Positions 1 through 7,714 of a DNA stretch of 34,868 nucleotides are shown here, piece by piece. Location of the stretch: the NCBI GenBank assembly GCA_023246655.1, contig JAHFHX010000010.1, positions 1 to 34,868 on the forward strand, read 5' to 3'. The notes under the pieces are model-generated. The model saw only the letters and a list, made by a program, of their open reading frames with translations, did not search any database and was not told the origin of the DNA. Position 1 is the stretch's first letter, and each line of letters starts with the position of its first letter. The DNA is from Candidatus Magasanikiibacteriota bacterium (lineage in GTDB: Bacteria > Patescibacteriota > Patescibacteriia > Magasanikbacterales > GWA2-37-8). Both the position numbers and the translations under genes were made by a program.

Positions 1-591
1 CAGCTTGCTGCAGTGCAATACCTACTATCACAGAAGGGTAAGACAATTAACGTACTTATGCCCTACGCCCAAAAATTAATTCGCTTTGCTGATTGGTTTC
101 GCCAACTTTTGGCCGAGAGTATCGGAAAGGCTCAAAATAATGACGGAAGAGTAGTTAATGTTGGTTTGACGCCAATCAACGCGCTTGGTGTAACTGATCA
201 GCATTCCCAAAGCCAACTTTACAACGAAGGGCCAAATGACAAGCTCATTATGTTCATTCGAGTGAACAAACGAGGAGTTACAGTTCCAATTCCTAACCTT
301 TACCCCAATGAACCCTCGGTGGCTTTTCTCAAGCGTGCCAACTTTAATAAACTTATCGAAGTGGAATATCAAGGTACTGCCCAAGCGTTAACACACAATC
401 AACGACCCAATTTAACAATTACTATTGATCAAATTGACGAAAATCATCTTGGACAATTGTTTATGTTATTTGAGGGCGCGACCTCCTTTTTAGGTGAATT
501 TTTTAATATTAATGCATTTGACCAACCTGGCGTGGAACTTTCAAAAAATTTAACTAAAAATATTTTACTTGAAAAAAAGAAATCAAACTAA
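1..591 (+). CDS. pgi: glucose-6-phosphate isomerase, C-terminal part (5' end outside window)
   Basis: Frame open from base 1; motifs GLTPINALGVTDQHSQSQLYNEGPNDK and FFNINAFDQPGVELSK typical of Pgi C-terminus; stop at 591. Confidence 0.9.
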   Translation, partial: QLAAVQYLLSQKGKTINVLMPYAQKLIRFADWFRQLLAESIGKAQNNDGRVVNVGLTPINALGVTDQHSQSQLYNEGPNDKLIMFIRVNKRGVTVPIPNLYPNEPSVAFLKRANFNKLIEVEYQGTAQALTHNQRPNLTITIDQIDENHLGQLFMLFEGATSFLGEFFNINAFDQPGVELSKNLTKNILLEKKKSN

Positions 592-598
592 TTTTTTT

Positions 599-1108
599 AT
601 GAAAATACACATTTCAATTGTATTAGTTACTCTCGGGGTTTTGCTAGTGGCAGGAGCAGGATGTAATAAGAGTCAACCGGAGGTTGAACAATATATTCCC
701 TCCACCAAAAAAGTTTCCATTCCCTCAACTCCCCTTAATGAGGGGGGGCAAGTGCCAGACGCGGTCATTACTCCTTCAGTTGGTGAATTGACAAAGAAGG
801 CAGCCATCCCTACATCAGCTGTGGCCGCAGCGATTTCCTATACCGAAGCACTGAACATATATCAGCGAGGCGGTGCTTACTTTCAATTTGTTAAGTGTCG
901 GGGAAATCCTGGTAGATTATCGATGAAAAAAGGTACTAAATTTATGTTAGATAACCGGGATCGAATAGAGCATACAATTGCTATCAATAAAGTAATATCA
1001 TACCTAGTAGGTGGCTATAGCTTTGCAATTGCCACTGCCCCGGCCGCTGGTCAGTATTATATTACCTGTGATGGCGGGGGCGCCGCATTAGTTAATGTTG
1101 AGGATTAA
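599..1108 (+). CDS. putative lipoprotein with cupredoxin-like domain
   Basis: ATG at 599 gives MKIHISIVLVTLGVLLVAGAGC (lipobox LVAGAGC); C-terminal KGTKFMLDNRDRIEHTIAI...YYITCDGGG resembles cupredoxin domains. Confidence 0.65.
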   Translation: MKIHISIVLVTLGVLLVAGAGCNKSQPEVEQYIPSTKKVSIPSTPLNEGGQVPDAVITPSVGELTKKAAIPTSAVAAAISYTEALNIYQRGGAYFQFVKCRGNPGRLSMKKGTKFMLDNRDRIEHTIAINKVISYLVGGYSFAIATAPAAGQYYITCDGGGAALVNVED

Positions 1109-1110
1109 GT

Positions 1111-1881
1111 ATGCCATCTCTCTTTCAGGTAATCATTCTAGGAATTGTTGAAGGGATTACAGAGTTTTTACCAATTTCATCGACCGGACATTTAATGCTA
1201 GCTTCAGCCGCATTTCATCTTCAGCAAAGCGAATTTTTAAAAAGTTTTGAAATTATCATTCAGCTTGGCGCAATTTTAGCAGTGGTTGTTTTATATTGGA
1301 AAAAGTTGTGGAACTTCGAGCTTATTAAACGTCTAATTGTGGCCTTTATTCCTACTGGAATTCTAGGATTGCTTTTTTATAAAATTATCAAGCATTATCT
1401 GTTAGGCAATACAACTGTGGTCTTGTGCTCACTATTCATTGGCGGTCTATTATTAATTATATTCGAACGTTGGCATAAAAATCAGCCGACACTTACAGAG
1501 GAACTTAGTACTATTTCTTATCGCGATTGTCTCATTATTGGATTATTTCAATCGGTTGCCATGATTCCCGGCGTTTCACGCTCAGCTGCAACGATTGTTG
1601 GTGGATTAATTCTGGGATATAACCGAAAACAAATTGTGGAATTTTCGTTTTTGCTTGCGGTGCCAACGATGCTTGCGGCAACGGGATTAGATTTAGTAAA
1701 AAATATTCATTCGTTTTCTGGTGGTCAGATGAGTAACTTGATAGTTGGTTTTGTGGTTTCTTTTGTGGTCGCGATTGCCGCCATCAAATGGCTGCTTGGG
1801 TTTATTAAAAATCATACGTTTACGTGGTTTGGAGTGTATCGAGTTGCAATCGCGGTTGCGTTTTTTTTGATTATTAAGTAG
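1111..1881 (+). CDS. uppP: undecaprenyl-diphosphatase
   Basis: [20 protein letters not shown] and [14 protein letters not shown] signatures of UppP/BacA. Confidence 0.95.
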   Translation: MPSLFQVIILGIVEGITEFLPISSTGHLMLASAAFHLQQSEFLKSFEIIIQLGAILAVVVLYWKKLWNFELIKRLIVAFIPTGILGLLFYKIIKHYLLGNTTVVLCSLFIGGLLLIIFERWHKNQPTLTEELSTISYRDCLIIGLFQSVAMIPGVSRSAATIVGGLILGYNRKQIVEFSFLLAVPTMLAATGLDLVKNIHSFSGGQMSNLIVGFVVSFVVAIAAIKWLLGFIKNHTFTWFGVYRVAIAVAFFLIIK

Positions 1882-1894
1882 TATCAATCATGAC

Positions 1895-2033
1895 TGTCAT
1901 TCCGAGCGAGGCCTCGCGGCCGACGAGGAATCTCTGTCCGGTCACAACAATATAACAATAGAGCAATATAGCAATAAAACAATTGAGTTGAGACAGAGAT
2001 CCCTCACCCCTGCGACGGGGATTCGGGATGACA
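1895..2033. repeat. palindromic repeat family A (TGTCATTCCGAGCGAG...ATTCGGGATGACA)
   Basis: Terminal inverted repeat TGTCATTCCGA / TTCGGGATGACA, inner GAGGAATCTCTGTC / GACAGAGATCCCTC; resembles copies at 11175, 12096, 13228, 15933, 21001. Confidence 0.9.
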
Positions 2034-2062
2034 AATTGACAAATAAACCAATAAACTTCATT

Positions 2063-3529
2063 ATGTCCCAAAAAATCACAAGCCGTTCCGCAGATTATTC
2101 CGAATGGTACAACAATATTGTCGAACAAGCTGGCTTGGCCGAGCATTCTGCTGTGAAAGGTTGCATGGTTATAAAGCCTCACGGCTACGCCGTTTGGGAA
2201 CGTATGCAGCGGATCCTTGATGACATGTTCAAGGCCACCGGGCACGTCAACGCGTATTTCCCTTTATTCATTCCTAAATCTTTTTTTAGTAAAGAAGCGA
2301 GCCATGTGGAAGGATTCGCCAAGGAATGCGCGGTGGTAACACATTACCGTCTTAAAACTGCCGATGACGGAACTATTGTGGTGGATGAAACTGCGAAACT
2401 CGAAGAAGAATTAATTGTTCGCCCAACATCGGAAACAATTATTTGGAATACGTATAAAAAGTGGATTCAGTCCTACCGCGATTTACCCCTGCTCATTAAT
2501 CAGTGGGCCAACGTGGTGCGGTGGGAAATGCGTACTAGATTATTTTTGCGCACCACAGAATTTTTATGGCAGGAAGGCCATACCGCGCACGCGACGAGAG
2601 AAGAGGCAATAGAAGAGAGTAAAAAGATGTTAGACGTGTATGTTGATTTCGTAGAAAATTGGATGGCGGTGCCAGTCATTAAGGGTGTTAAGACAGAAAA
2701 CGAGCGTTTTGCCGGAGCTGTTGAGACCTATACGATTGAGGCGATGATGCAAGATGGTAAAGCGCTTCAGGCTGGCACGTCGCATTTCTTAGGTCAAAAT
2801 TTTGCCAAAGCGTTTGATGTGCAGTTTACTGACAAAGAGGGGAAATTGGATTATGTCTGGGCCACGTCGTGGGGTGTATCAACTCGCCTTATGGGCGCGC
2901 TGGTGATGGCGCATTCGGATAATCAAGGATTAGTGCTTCCTCCAAAATTAGCACCACAACAAGTGGTAATTGTTCCGATATATAAAGAAGTAGAAGAATT
3001 GCAAGATATTTCTGAGGTCGCGCGCAAAATTAAACAATCACTTGAGGCCAAGGACCTACGTGTGTTATACGATGATTCCGACAAACAACGGCCAGGATGG
3101 AAGTTTGCTGAGCACGAGCTCAAGGGAGTGCCGCTGCGCATTGCTATTGGAGCGCGCGATTTGGCCAATGGCACGGTGGAGATGGCGAGGCGTGACACCA
3201 AAACCAAGCATGTAGTGCCCATTGCTGAGCTTGAGACTACAGTAGTAGAAACACTCGATTTGATTCAAACTAATCTATACCAAACTACCCTAGCTTTCCG
3301 CGAGGCGCACACCTTTACGGTTGATACCTGGGATGAGTTTAAAGAAAAAATTGAGTATGGATTTGTCGTTGCCCATTGGGATGGAACGACTGAGACCGAG
3401 CTTAAGATTAAAGAAGAAACGAAAGCGACCATTCGGTGTATTCCACTCGAAAATCCGCAAGAAGATGGAAAATGCATTCTCACGGGCAAGCCTTCAAAGC
3501 AGCGGGTGATTTTTGCCAAGGCGTATTAA
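2063..3529 (+). CDS. proS: prolyl-tRNA synthetase, archaeal/eukaryote-like type
   Basis: [65 protein letters not shown] 2063 preferred over 1988 because 1988-2033 lies in a repeat. Confidence 0.93.
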   Translation: MSQKITSRSADYSEWYNNIVEQAGLAEHSAVKGCMVIKPHGYAVWERMQRILDDMFKATGHVNAYFPLFIPKSFFSKEASHVEGFAKECAVVTHYRLKTADDGTIVVDETAKLEEELIVRPTSETIIWNTYKKWIQSYRDLPLLINQWANVVRWEMRTRLFLRTTEFLWQEGHTAHATREEAIEESKKMLDVYVDFVENWMAVPVIKGVKTENERFAGAVETYTIEAMMQDGKALQAGTSHFLGQNFAKAFDVQFTDKEGKLDYVWATSWGVSTRLMGALVMAHSDNQGLVLPPKLAPQQVVIVPIYKEVEELQDISEVARKIKQSLEAKDLRVLYDDSDKQRPGWKFAEHELKGVPLRIAIGARDLANGTVEMARRDTKTKHVVPIAELETTVVETLDLIQTNLYQTTLAFREAHTFTVDTWDEFKEKIEYGFVVAHWDGTTETELKIKEETKATIRCIPLENPQEDGKCILTGKPSKQRVIFAKAY

Positions 3530-3535
3530 AGCGGT

Positions 3536-4405
3536 ATGTATACGCATGCAAGGATAAATGAAATTCACAAAACTCTACAAGCGTTCGACCCGTCGGCGCT
3601 TGTTTTGTTAGGGGGGAGTTATTTATATGGAGAGGCGGGGGAGGAGAGTGATGTTGATTTTTATTGGCTCTGCCCTTCATGGCGGGTATTTTTTTTAGCA
3701 AAATTTAAAAAATCAATTCAAAATTTAAAAAATCAATTTCCCGAAATTGATTTTAGCGTTATGATCGTCCCCAAGTGGCTCCGGCGGCATGGGTATTATA
3801 TTTATGGCCAAGATGTGCATGGAAAAATTCACACGTGGGAGTTACCGATTCGGACATTGATGCGGAACTGCGTGAAACTGGCATATTTTAATTATTTGAG
3901 ATTCTTGGTTTTCGACAAAATCCCCTCTCCCCGCGGGAGAGGGACGGAGGGTGAGGGACCGCAGCGTAATCTCGTCAAAGTCGCCAAACAATTAGCAGTT
4001 GCCGAGTTCGCCGCGCAGGGAAAAATTGATTTTAGTCAACCATTTTTTTCGTGGGAGTATATTCAAACTCCCCCCTCGAGGGGGGCTCATGGGGGGTGTA
4101 AGTCCTCTGCTTGTCTCGTCACTCACCAACCAACCACGACGCAATGGTCTTACACCCCCACTACCCCCCTCGAAGGGGGATTAGACCGTGCCTATCACAA
4201 ATTCCTCCCATACTTCACTTTCTCCTTCTCCAACTATCTCCTCTACAACACCCGCTTCCTCCTCCGCGGCAACCCCTTGTTTCTCTTCCAAAATCCTGAT
4301 AAAATGATCATCAAGCGCCTCAAACGAGGTTTTGATAAGAGAGAAGATCCCGCAAATCTTTGTCGAGAAATAAAAGAAATAATTTTTCCTGTCATTATAT
4401 TGTGA
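3536..4405 (+). CDS. nucleotidyltransferase-domain protein carrying repeat insertions
   Basis: LLGGSYLYGEAGEESDVDFYWL resembles the GS-x(n)-SDxD NTase motif; frame passes through two C/G-rich palindromes. Confidence 0.6.
   Translation: MYTHARINEIHKTLQAFDPSALVLLGGSYLYGEAGEESDVDFYWLCPSWRVFFLAKFKKSIQNLKNQFPEIDFSVMIVPKWLRRHGYYIYGQDVHGKIHTWELPIRTLMRNCVKLAYFNYLRFLVFDKIPSPRGRGTEGEGPQRNLVKVAKQLAVAEFAAQGKIDFSQPFFSWEYIQTPPSRGAHGGCKSSACLVTHQPTTTQWSYTPTTPLEGGLDRAYHKFLPYFTFSFSNYLLYNTRFLLRGNPLFLFQNPDKMIIKRLKRGFDKREDPANLCREIKEIIFPVIIL
3699..3738 (+). repeat. perfect 20-bp tandem duplication CAAAATTTAAAAAATCAATT x2
   Basis: Read directly: 3699-3718 identical to 3719-3738. Confidence 0.95.
3923..3959. repeat. 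C/G-rich palindromic element inside the nucleotidyltransferase ORF
   Basis: Hairpin CCCTCTCCC-CGC-GGGAGAGGG (3923-3943) followed by ACGGAGGGTGAGGGAC; reverse-complement similarity to the cysteine desulfurase insert (CCTCACCCT...CCCTCTCC). Confidence 0.8.
4069..4180. repeat. large C/G-rich inverted repeat inside the nucleotidyltransferase ORF
   Basis: Left arm TCCCCCCTCGAGGGGGGCTCATGGGGGGTGTAAG, right arm CTTACACCCCCACTACCCCCCTCGAAGGGGGA; each arm is itself a hairpin. Confidence 0.9.
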
Positions 4406-4414
4406 CCAATTAAA

Positions 4415-4478
4415 ACAAATGGTAACAAATCGAAACGAATCACGAATTCGTGATTGGTGAAAATTTGTAACTATTTGT
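4415..4478. repeat. AT-rich inverted repeat with central perfect palindrome
   Basis: ACAAATGGTAACAAAT (4415-4430) pairs with ATTTGTAACTATTTGT (4463-4478); centre AATCACGAATTCGTGATT (4438-4455) is a perfect palindrome. Confidence 0.85.
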
Positions 4479-4489
4479 AAAAATTTGTT

Positions 4490-5080
4490 ATGGCTCTTAA
4501 AGAAGTCGTCTTCGATATCGAAACCCAAAACACCTTCGCTGACGTAAACAACGATTTTAAGAAACTCAAAATTTCTTGTGTTTCTGTTTATCAATATGAA
4601 ACGGATAGTTACCAAAGTTTTGAAGAACATGAACTGAACAAGCTCTGGCCCATTCTAGAAAAGGCCGATCGTCTCATCGGGTACAACAGCGAACATTTTG
4701 ATTTACCGGTGATGGCAAATTACTATTTGGGAGATTTTTCAAAATTTCCGCATCTTGATTTGATGGTCCAAGTTAAACAAAATTTGGGTTTTCGCCTCAA
4801 ACTGGATGACATCGCGCAAGCTACGCTCGATAACATTAAAAAAAGCGCTGAAGGTCTCCAAGCGATTCGCTGGTGGAAAGAGGGCAAAATTGACGAAATA
4901 AAAAAATATTGTGAACAGGATGTGCGCGTTACCAAGGAAGTGTATGAATTTGGGAAAAAGAATAAACAATTATTTTATAAATCTCTGACCGGAGAAGTTC
5001 TGCCGTTCCGAGTGAATTTTGATATGCCGAAAGTGGAGCAGGGGAGTGGAAAAAGTATTAATTTGACGCTCCCGTTCTAG
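4490..5080 (+). CDS. DEDD-type 3'-5' exonuclease / RNase H-like protein
   Basis: VVFDIETQNTF, GYNSEHFDLPV, YCEQDVRVTKEVYEFG exonuclease-like motifs. Confidence 0.75.
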   Translation: MALKEVVFDIETQNTFADVNNDFKKLKISCVSVYQYETDSYQSFEEHELNKLWPILEKADRLIGYNSEHFDLPVMANYYLGDFSKFPHLDLMVQVKQNLGFRLKLDDIAQATLDNIKKSAEGLQAIRWWKEGKIDEIKKYCEQDVRVTKEVYEFGKKNKQLFYKSLTGEVLPFRVNFDMPKVEQGSGKSINLTLPF

Positions 5081-5194
5081 TGTCATTGCGAGGAATGAAG
5101 CCTCGCGGCGACTGACGAAGCAATCTCCCCGATTAAGAACGCCTTAAGCAGGGAGATTGCTTCGTCGTCGCGCGAGCTCCTCCTCGCAATGACA
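5081..5194. repeat. palindromic repeat family B (TGTCATTGCGAG...CTCGCAATGACA)
   Basis: Long imperfect inverted repeat with TGTCATTGCGAGGA / TCCTCGCAATGACA ends and GAAGCAATCTCCC / GGGAGATTGCTTC inner arms. Confidence 0.92.
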
Positions 5195-5199
5195 ATATT

Positions 5200-6462
5200 A
5201 TGCCTAAAAAACAAATCTACCTTGACCACGCCGCCACGACCCCCGTCCGCTCCGAAGTCCTCAAAGCCATGCTGCCCTATTTTACCAAAAATTTTGGCAA
5301 TGCCTCAGCTATTCACACGGTTGGCCAAATCGCGAACGGCGCCTTAAACGACGCACGGCGAACGATTGCGGGAATTATCCACGCTCTGCCGGATAACATT
5401 ATTTTTACGAGTGGGGGAACGGAGTCCAATAATTTGGCTATTTTTGGGGTTACGAAAGCCGTTTTGAACCTCACCCTGCCCTCTCCTCTGTGGAGGAGAG
5501 GGTTTGACGCGTCCTCCTCCTTCACAAATGAGGAGGCAGGAGGAGGTCTCGCTCGCGGTCACATCATCACCACCGCAATCGAACACGACAGCGTCCTTCG
5601 TCCGTTCGGGCACTTGGCCAAACAAGGCTGGGACGTTACCTTTGTCCCCGTCGACAAGCACGGTCGTGTTAATCCGCAAGATGTCATCCGCGCCATTCGT
5701 CCAGAAACTGTTTTAATTAGTGTCATGTACGCCAATAACGAAATTGGTACGATTGAGCCAATTGCGGATATTGGCCGGATGATTTTGAGGTATCGTAAGA
5801 AGCATAATACTCAGCACCCCTATTTTCATACTGATGCGTGTCAAGCGGCCGGTTATCTCGATCTTGATGTGGAGAAACTTCATATTGATCTCATGACTAT
5901 TAACGCTAGTAAAATTTACGGACCAAAAGGGGTAGGGCTATTGTACGTGCGAAGAGGAGTTAAACTTGAACCACTTATGTTTGGTGGGAGTCAGGAACAC
6001 GCTCTACGTCCAGGAACGGAGAATGTAGCTGGGATTGTTGGTTTGGGCATAGCGTTAGCACTGTCTCAAAAAGAGACATATAGAGATAAGGAGATAAGGA
6101 GATTAAGACAATTGAGTGAGTATTTTTGGAAAGAACTGCAGAAAAAAATTCCGGGCGTAAAGTTTAATGGTCCAGAAATAGGAGAGGACAGACTCCCGAA
6201 TAATTTGAATGTCGAATTTCCTGAGATTGAAGGCGAGACCTTGCTCTTATATCTCAACGAAGCGGGGATTATGTGTTCCACGAGCTCAGCTTGTGGTTTA
6301 GAATCCAGTGAACCATCTCACGTACTTCAAGCAATTGGATGTAATACATCATCAATGCGTTCGAGTGTTCGATTTACTTTAGGTCAAGGAACAACTAAAG
6401 ATGAAATTAATTACACGGTGCGGACAATTGCAAAACTTCAATCACTTCTCCCAAAAAGTTAG
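5200..6462 (+). CDS. cysteine desulfurase (NifS/IscS-like) with internal repeat-derived insert
   Basis: IYLDHAATTPVRSEV, FTSGGTESNNLAI, HTDACQAAGY, INASKIYGPKGVGLLYVRRG, SSACGLESSEPSHVL. Confidence 0.92.
   Translation: MPKKQIYLDHAATTPVRSEVLKAMLPYFTKNFGNASAIHTVGQIANGALNDARRTIAGIIHALPDNIIFTSGGTESNNLAIFGVTKAVLNLTLPSPLWRRGFDASSSFTNEEAGGGLARGHIITTAIEHDSVLRPFGHLAKQGWDVTFVPVDKHGRVNPQDVIRAIRPETVLISVMYANNEIGTIEPIADIGRMILRYRKKHNTQHPYFHTDACQAAGYLDLDVEKLHIDLMTINASKIYGPKGVGLLYVRRGVKLEPLMFGGSQEHALRPGTENVAGIVGLGIALALSQKETYRDKEIRRLRQLSEYFWKELQKKIPGVKFNGPEIGEDRLPNNLNVEFPEIEGETLLLYLNEAGIMCSTSSACGLESSEPSHVLQAIGCNTSSMRSSVRFTLGQGTTKDEINYTVRTIAKLQSLLPKS
5470..5558. repeat. C/G-rich palindromic element inside cysteine desulfurase
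   Basis: Perfect 10-bp stem CCCTCTCCTC (5479-5488) / GAGGAGAGGG (5493-5502), then a second CCTCCT...AGGAGG hairpin; encodes LTLPSPLWRRGFDASSSFTNEEAGGGLARG between SGGTESNNLAIFGV and HIITTAIEHD. Confidence 0.85.
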
Positions 6463-6467
6463 TATAA

Positions 6468-6496
6468 TTGCCTTTTTGTGTCTAATTTGTTACAAT
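6468..6496 (+). promoter_or_regulatory. candidate sigma70-type promoter for rsmI (TTGCCT-17-TACAAT)
   Basis: -35-like 6468-6473, -10-like 6491-6496. Confidence 0.45.
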
Positions 6497-6499
6497 AAT

Positions 6500-6524
6500 C
6501 CCATACCATTTGTATGGGTTTTTT
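6500..6524 (+). terminator. terminator-like hairpin with T-run overlapping the rsmI start codon
   Basis: CCCATAC (6500-6506) CATTT GTATGGG (6512-6518) then TTTTTT; ATG at 6514 lies in the 3' arm. Confidence 0.55.
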
Positions 6525-7251
6525 GTATATTGTCGCTACTCCGATAGGAAATTTAGATGATATGACACTGCGAGCGCTGGCAACGCTCAAGAGTGTTGAT
6601 TTGATATTGTGCGAGGACACGCGGGTTACGAAAAAACTCTTGGATCATTACCAAATTCAAAAACCAGTATTGAGTTATCATCACCATAGTGACGCGCGAA
6701 AGATAAAAGAAATTAAAGAATTGCTCGCGTCTGGAAAAAATTTGGCATTGGTTACAGATGCCGGCACCCCTGGGATTAGTGATCCTGGTAACGAATTGAT
6801 CGCCGCGATCACCTCCCCCGCGCCCTTCCTCCTTAAGGAGGGGACAAACGTGTCCTCCCCTTACGAAAGTGAGGTGTCCCGTCGCAGGGACGGAGGGGTC
6901 CAAGTTGTTCCCATTCCCGGCCCTTCAGCCCTCACCGCCGCCCTCAGTATCTCTGGTTTCCCGACTGATAAATTTTTATTTTTAGGTTTTCCTCCCCATA
7001 AAAACAAACGTCAAAAATTTTTTAAAGAAGTTGCAGTTGCTGAACACACGGTTGTTTTTTATGAATCAGGGCATCGGATTACTAAGTGTCTAGGCGAGCT
7101 GCAGAGTGTTCTTGATCCCAAACGAGAAGTAGTGGTTTGTCGGGAGCTCACGAAGATGTTTGAGACGATTTATCGTGGGACGATTGAGGAAATTGCAAAA
7201 CAAAAAATGGATGAAAGAGGAGAGTTTGTTATAGTGATAAATGTCAAATAA
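6514..7251 (+). CDS. rsmI: 16S rRNA (cytidine-2'-O)-methyltransferase RsmI with internal repeat-derived insert
   Basis: MGFLYIVATPIGNLDDMTLRAL, CEDTRVTKKLL, TDAGTPGISDPG, VPIPGPSAL. Confidence 0.95.
   Translation: MGFLYIVATPIGNLDDMTLRALATLKSVDLILCEDTRVTKKLLDHYQIQKPVLSYHHHSDARKIKEIKELLASGKNLALVTDAGTPGISDPGNELIAAITSPAPFLLKEGTNVSSPYESEVSRRRDGGVQVVPIPGPSALTAALSISGFPTDKFLFLGFPPHKNKRQKFFKEVAVAEHTVVFYESGHRITKCLGELQSVLDPKREVVVCRELTKMFETIYRGTIEEIAKQKMDERGEFVIVINVK
6810..6899. repeat. C/G-rich palindromic element inside rsmI
   Basis: Contains palindrome CCTCCTTAAGGAGG and arms GGGGAC..GTCCTCCCC, GTCCC..GGGAC; encodes TSPAPFLLKEGTNVSSPYESEVSRRRDGG between NELIAAI and VQVVPIPGPSA. Confidence 0.75.
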
Positions 7252-7714
7252 CAAAATCCAAATGTCGAATAAAATTTCTAATGATGAAAGTTCAAAATAT
7301 GATTTGGAAGAACGTACCGCTATGTTTGGAGAGGCAATTATTGATTTTGTTAAAAAAATTATTAAAAATGACACTACTACAATTTTTATTAAACAAATAG
7401 TCCGGTCTGGAACAAGTATTGGCGCAAATTACTGCGAAGCTGATTGCGCCGAGTCAAAGAAAGATTTTGAACATAAAATTGGTATTTGCAGAAAAGAGTC
7501 AAAAGAAACTAAACACTGGCTTCGTATGATTGCTAAAGCTGCACCTCAAGTAAGAGAAGAATGCCGTGACCATTGGCGTGAAGCCAATGAATTAAATCTA
7601 ATTTTCTCTGCTATTATTAGAAAATCAAGAAGCAACAGTGCCAACAAAAAAGAGGAGGATACAGTTTGAGAATTCAACATTTTATTCGACATTCGGATTT
7701 TTAATTTTGACATT
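7240..7714. mobile_element. candidate TIR-bounded cassette carrying a four-helix-bundle gene
   Basis: Left AATGTCAAATAACAAAATCCAAATGTCGAATAAAATTT (7240-7277) versus reverse complement of 7676-7714 (AATGTCAAAATTAAAAATCCGAATGTCGAATAAAATGTT): 32/38 identical ungapped by hand count. Confidence 0.7.
7241..7669 (+). CDS. four-helix-bundle protein, 23S rRNA intervening-sequence protein (IVP)-like
   Basis: KYDLEERTAMFGEAIIDFVKK, IVRSGTSIGANYCEADCAESKKDFEHKIGICRKESKETKHWLRM. Confidence 0.9.
   Translation: MSNNKIQMSNKISNDESSKYDLEERTAMFGEAIIDFVKKIIKNDTTTIFIKQIVRSGTSIGANYCEADCAESKKDFEHKIGICRKESKETKHWLRMIAKAAPQVREECRDHWREANELNLIFSAIIRKSRSNSANKKEEDTV

Noticed and set aside
727-755. CTCCCCTTAATGAGGGGGGG in the lipoprotein gene as a further C/G-rich element
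   Set aside because: Possible short hairpin but too small, in a naturally variable linker, to assign to the family with confidence.
1895-2033. Palindromic repeats as a CRISPR array
   Set aside because: Copies are dispersed, variable in length, palindromic over their full extent and not separated by regular spacers; no cas genes.
1874-2245. Antisense ORF (123 aa) overlapping uppP/proS
   Set aside because: Runs across a palindromic repeat and the start of proS; no family features, and the sense genes are clear.
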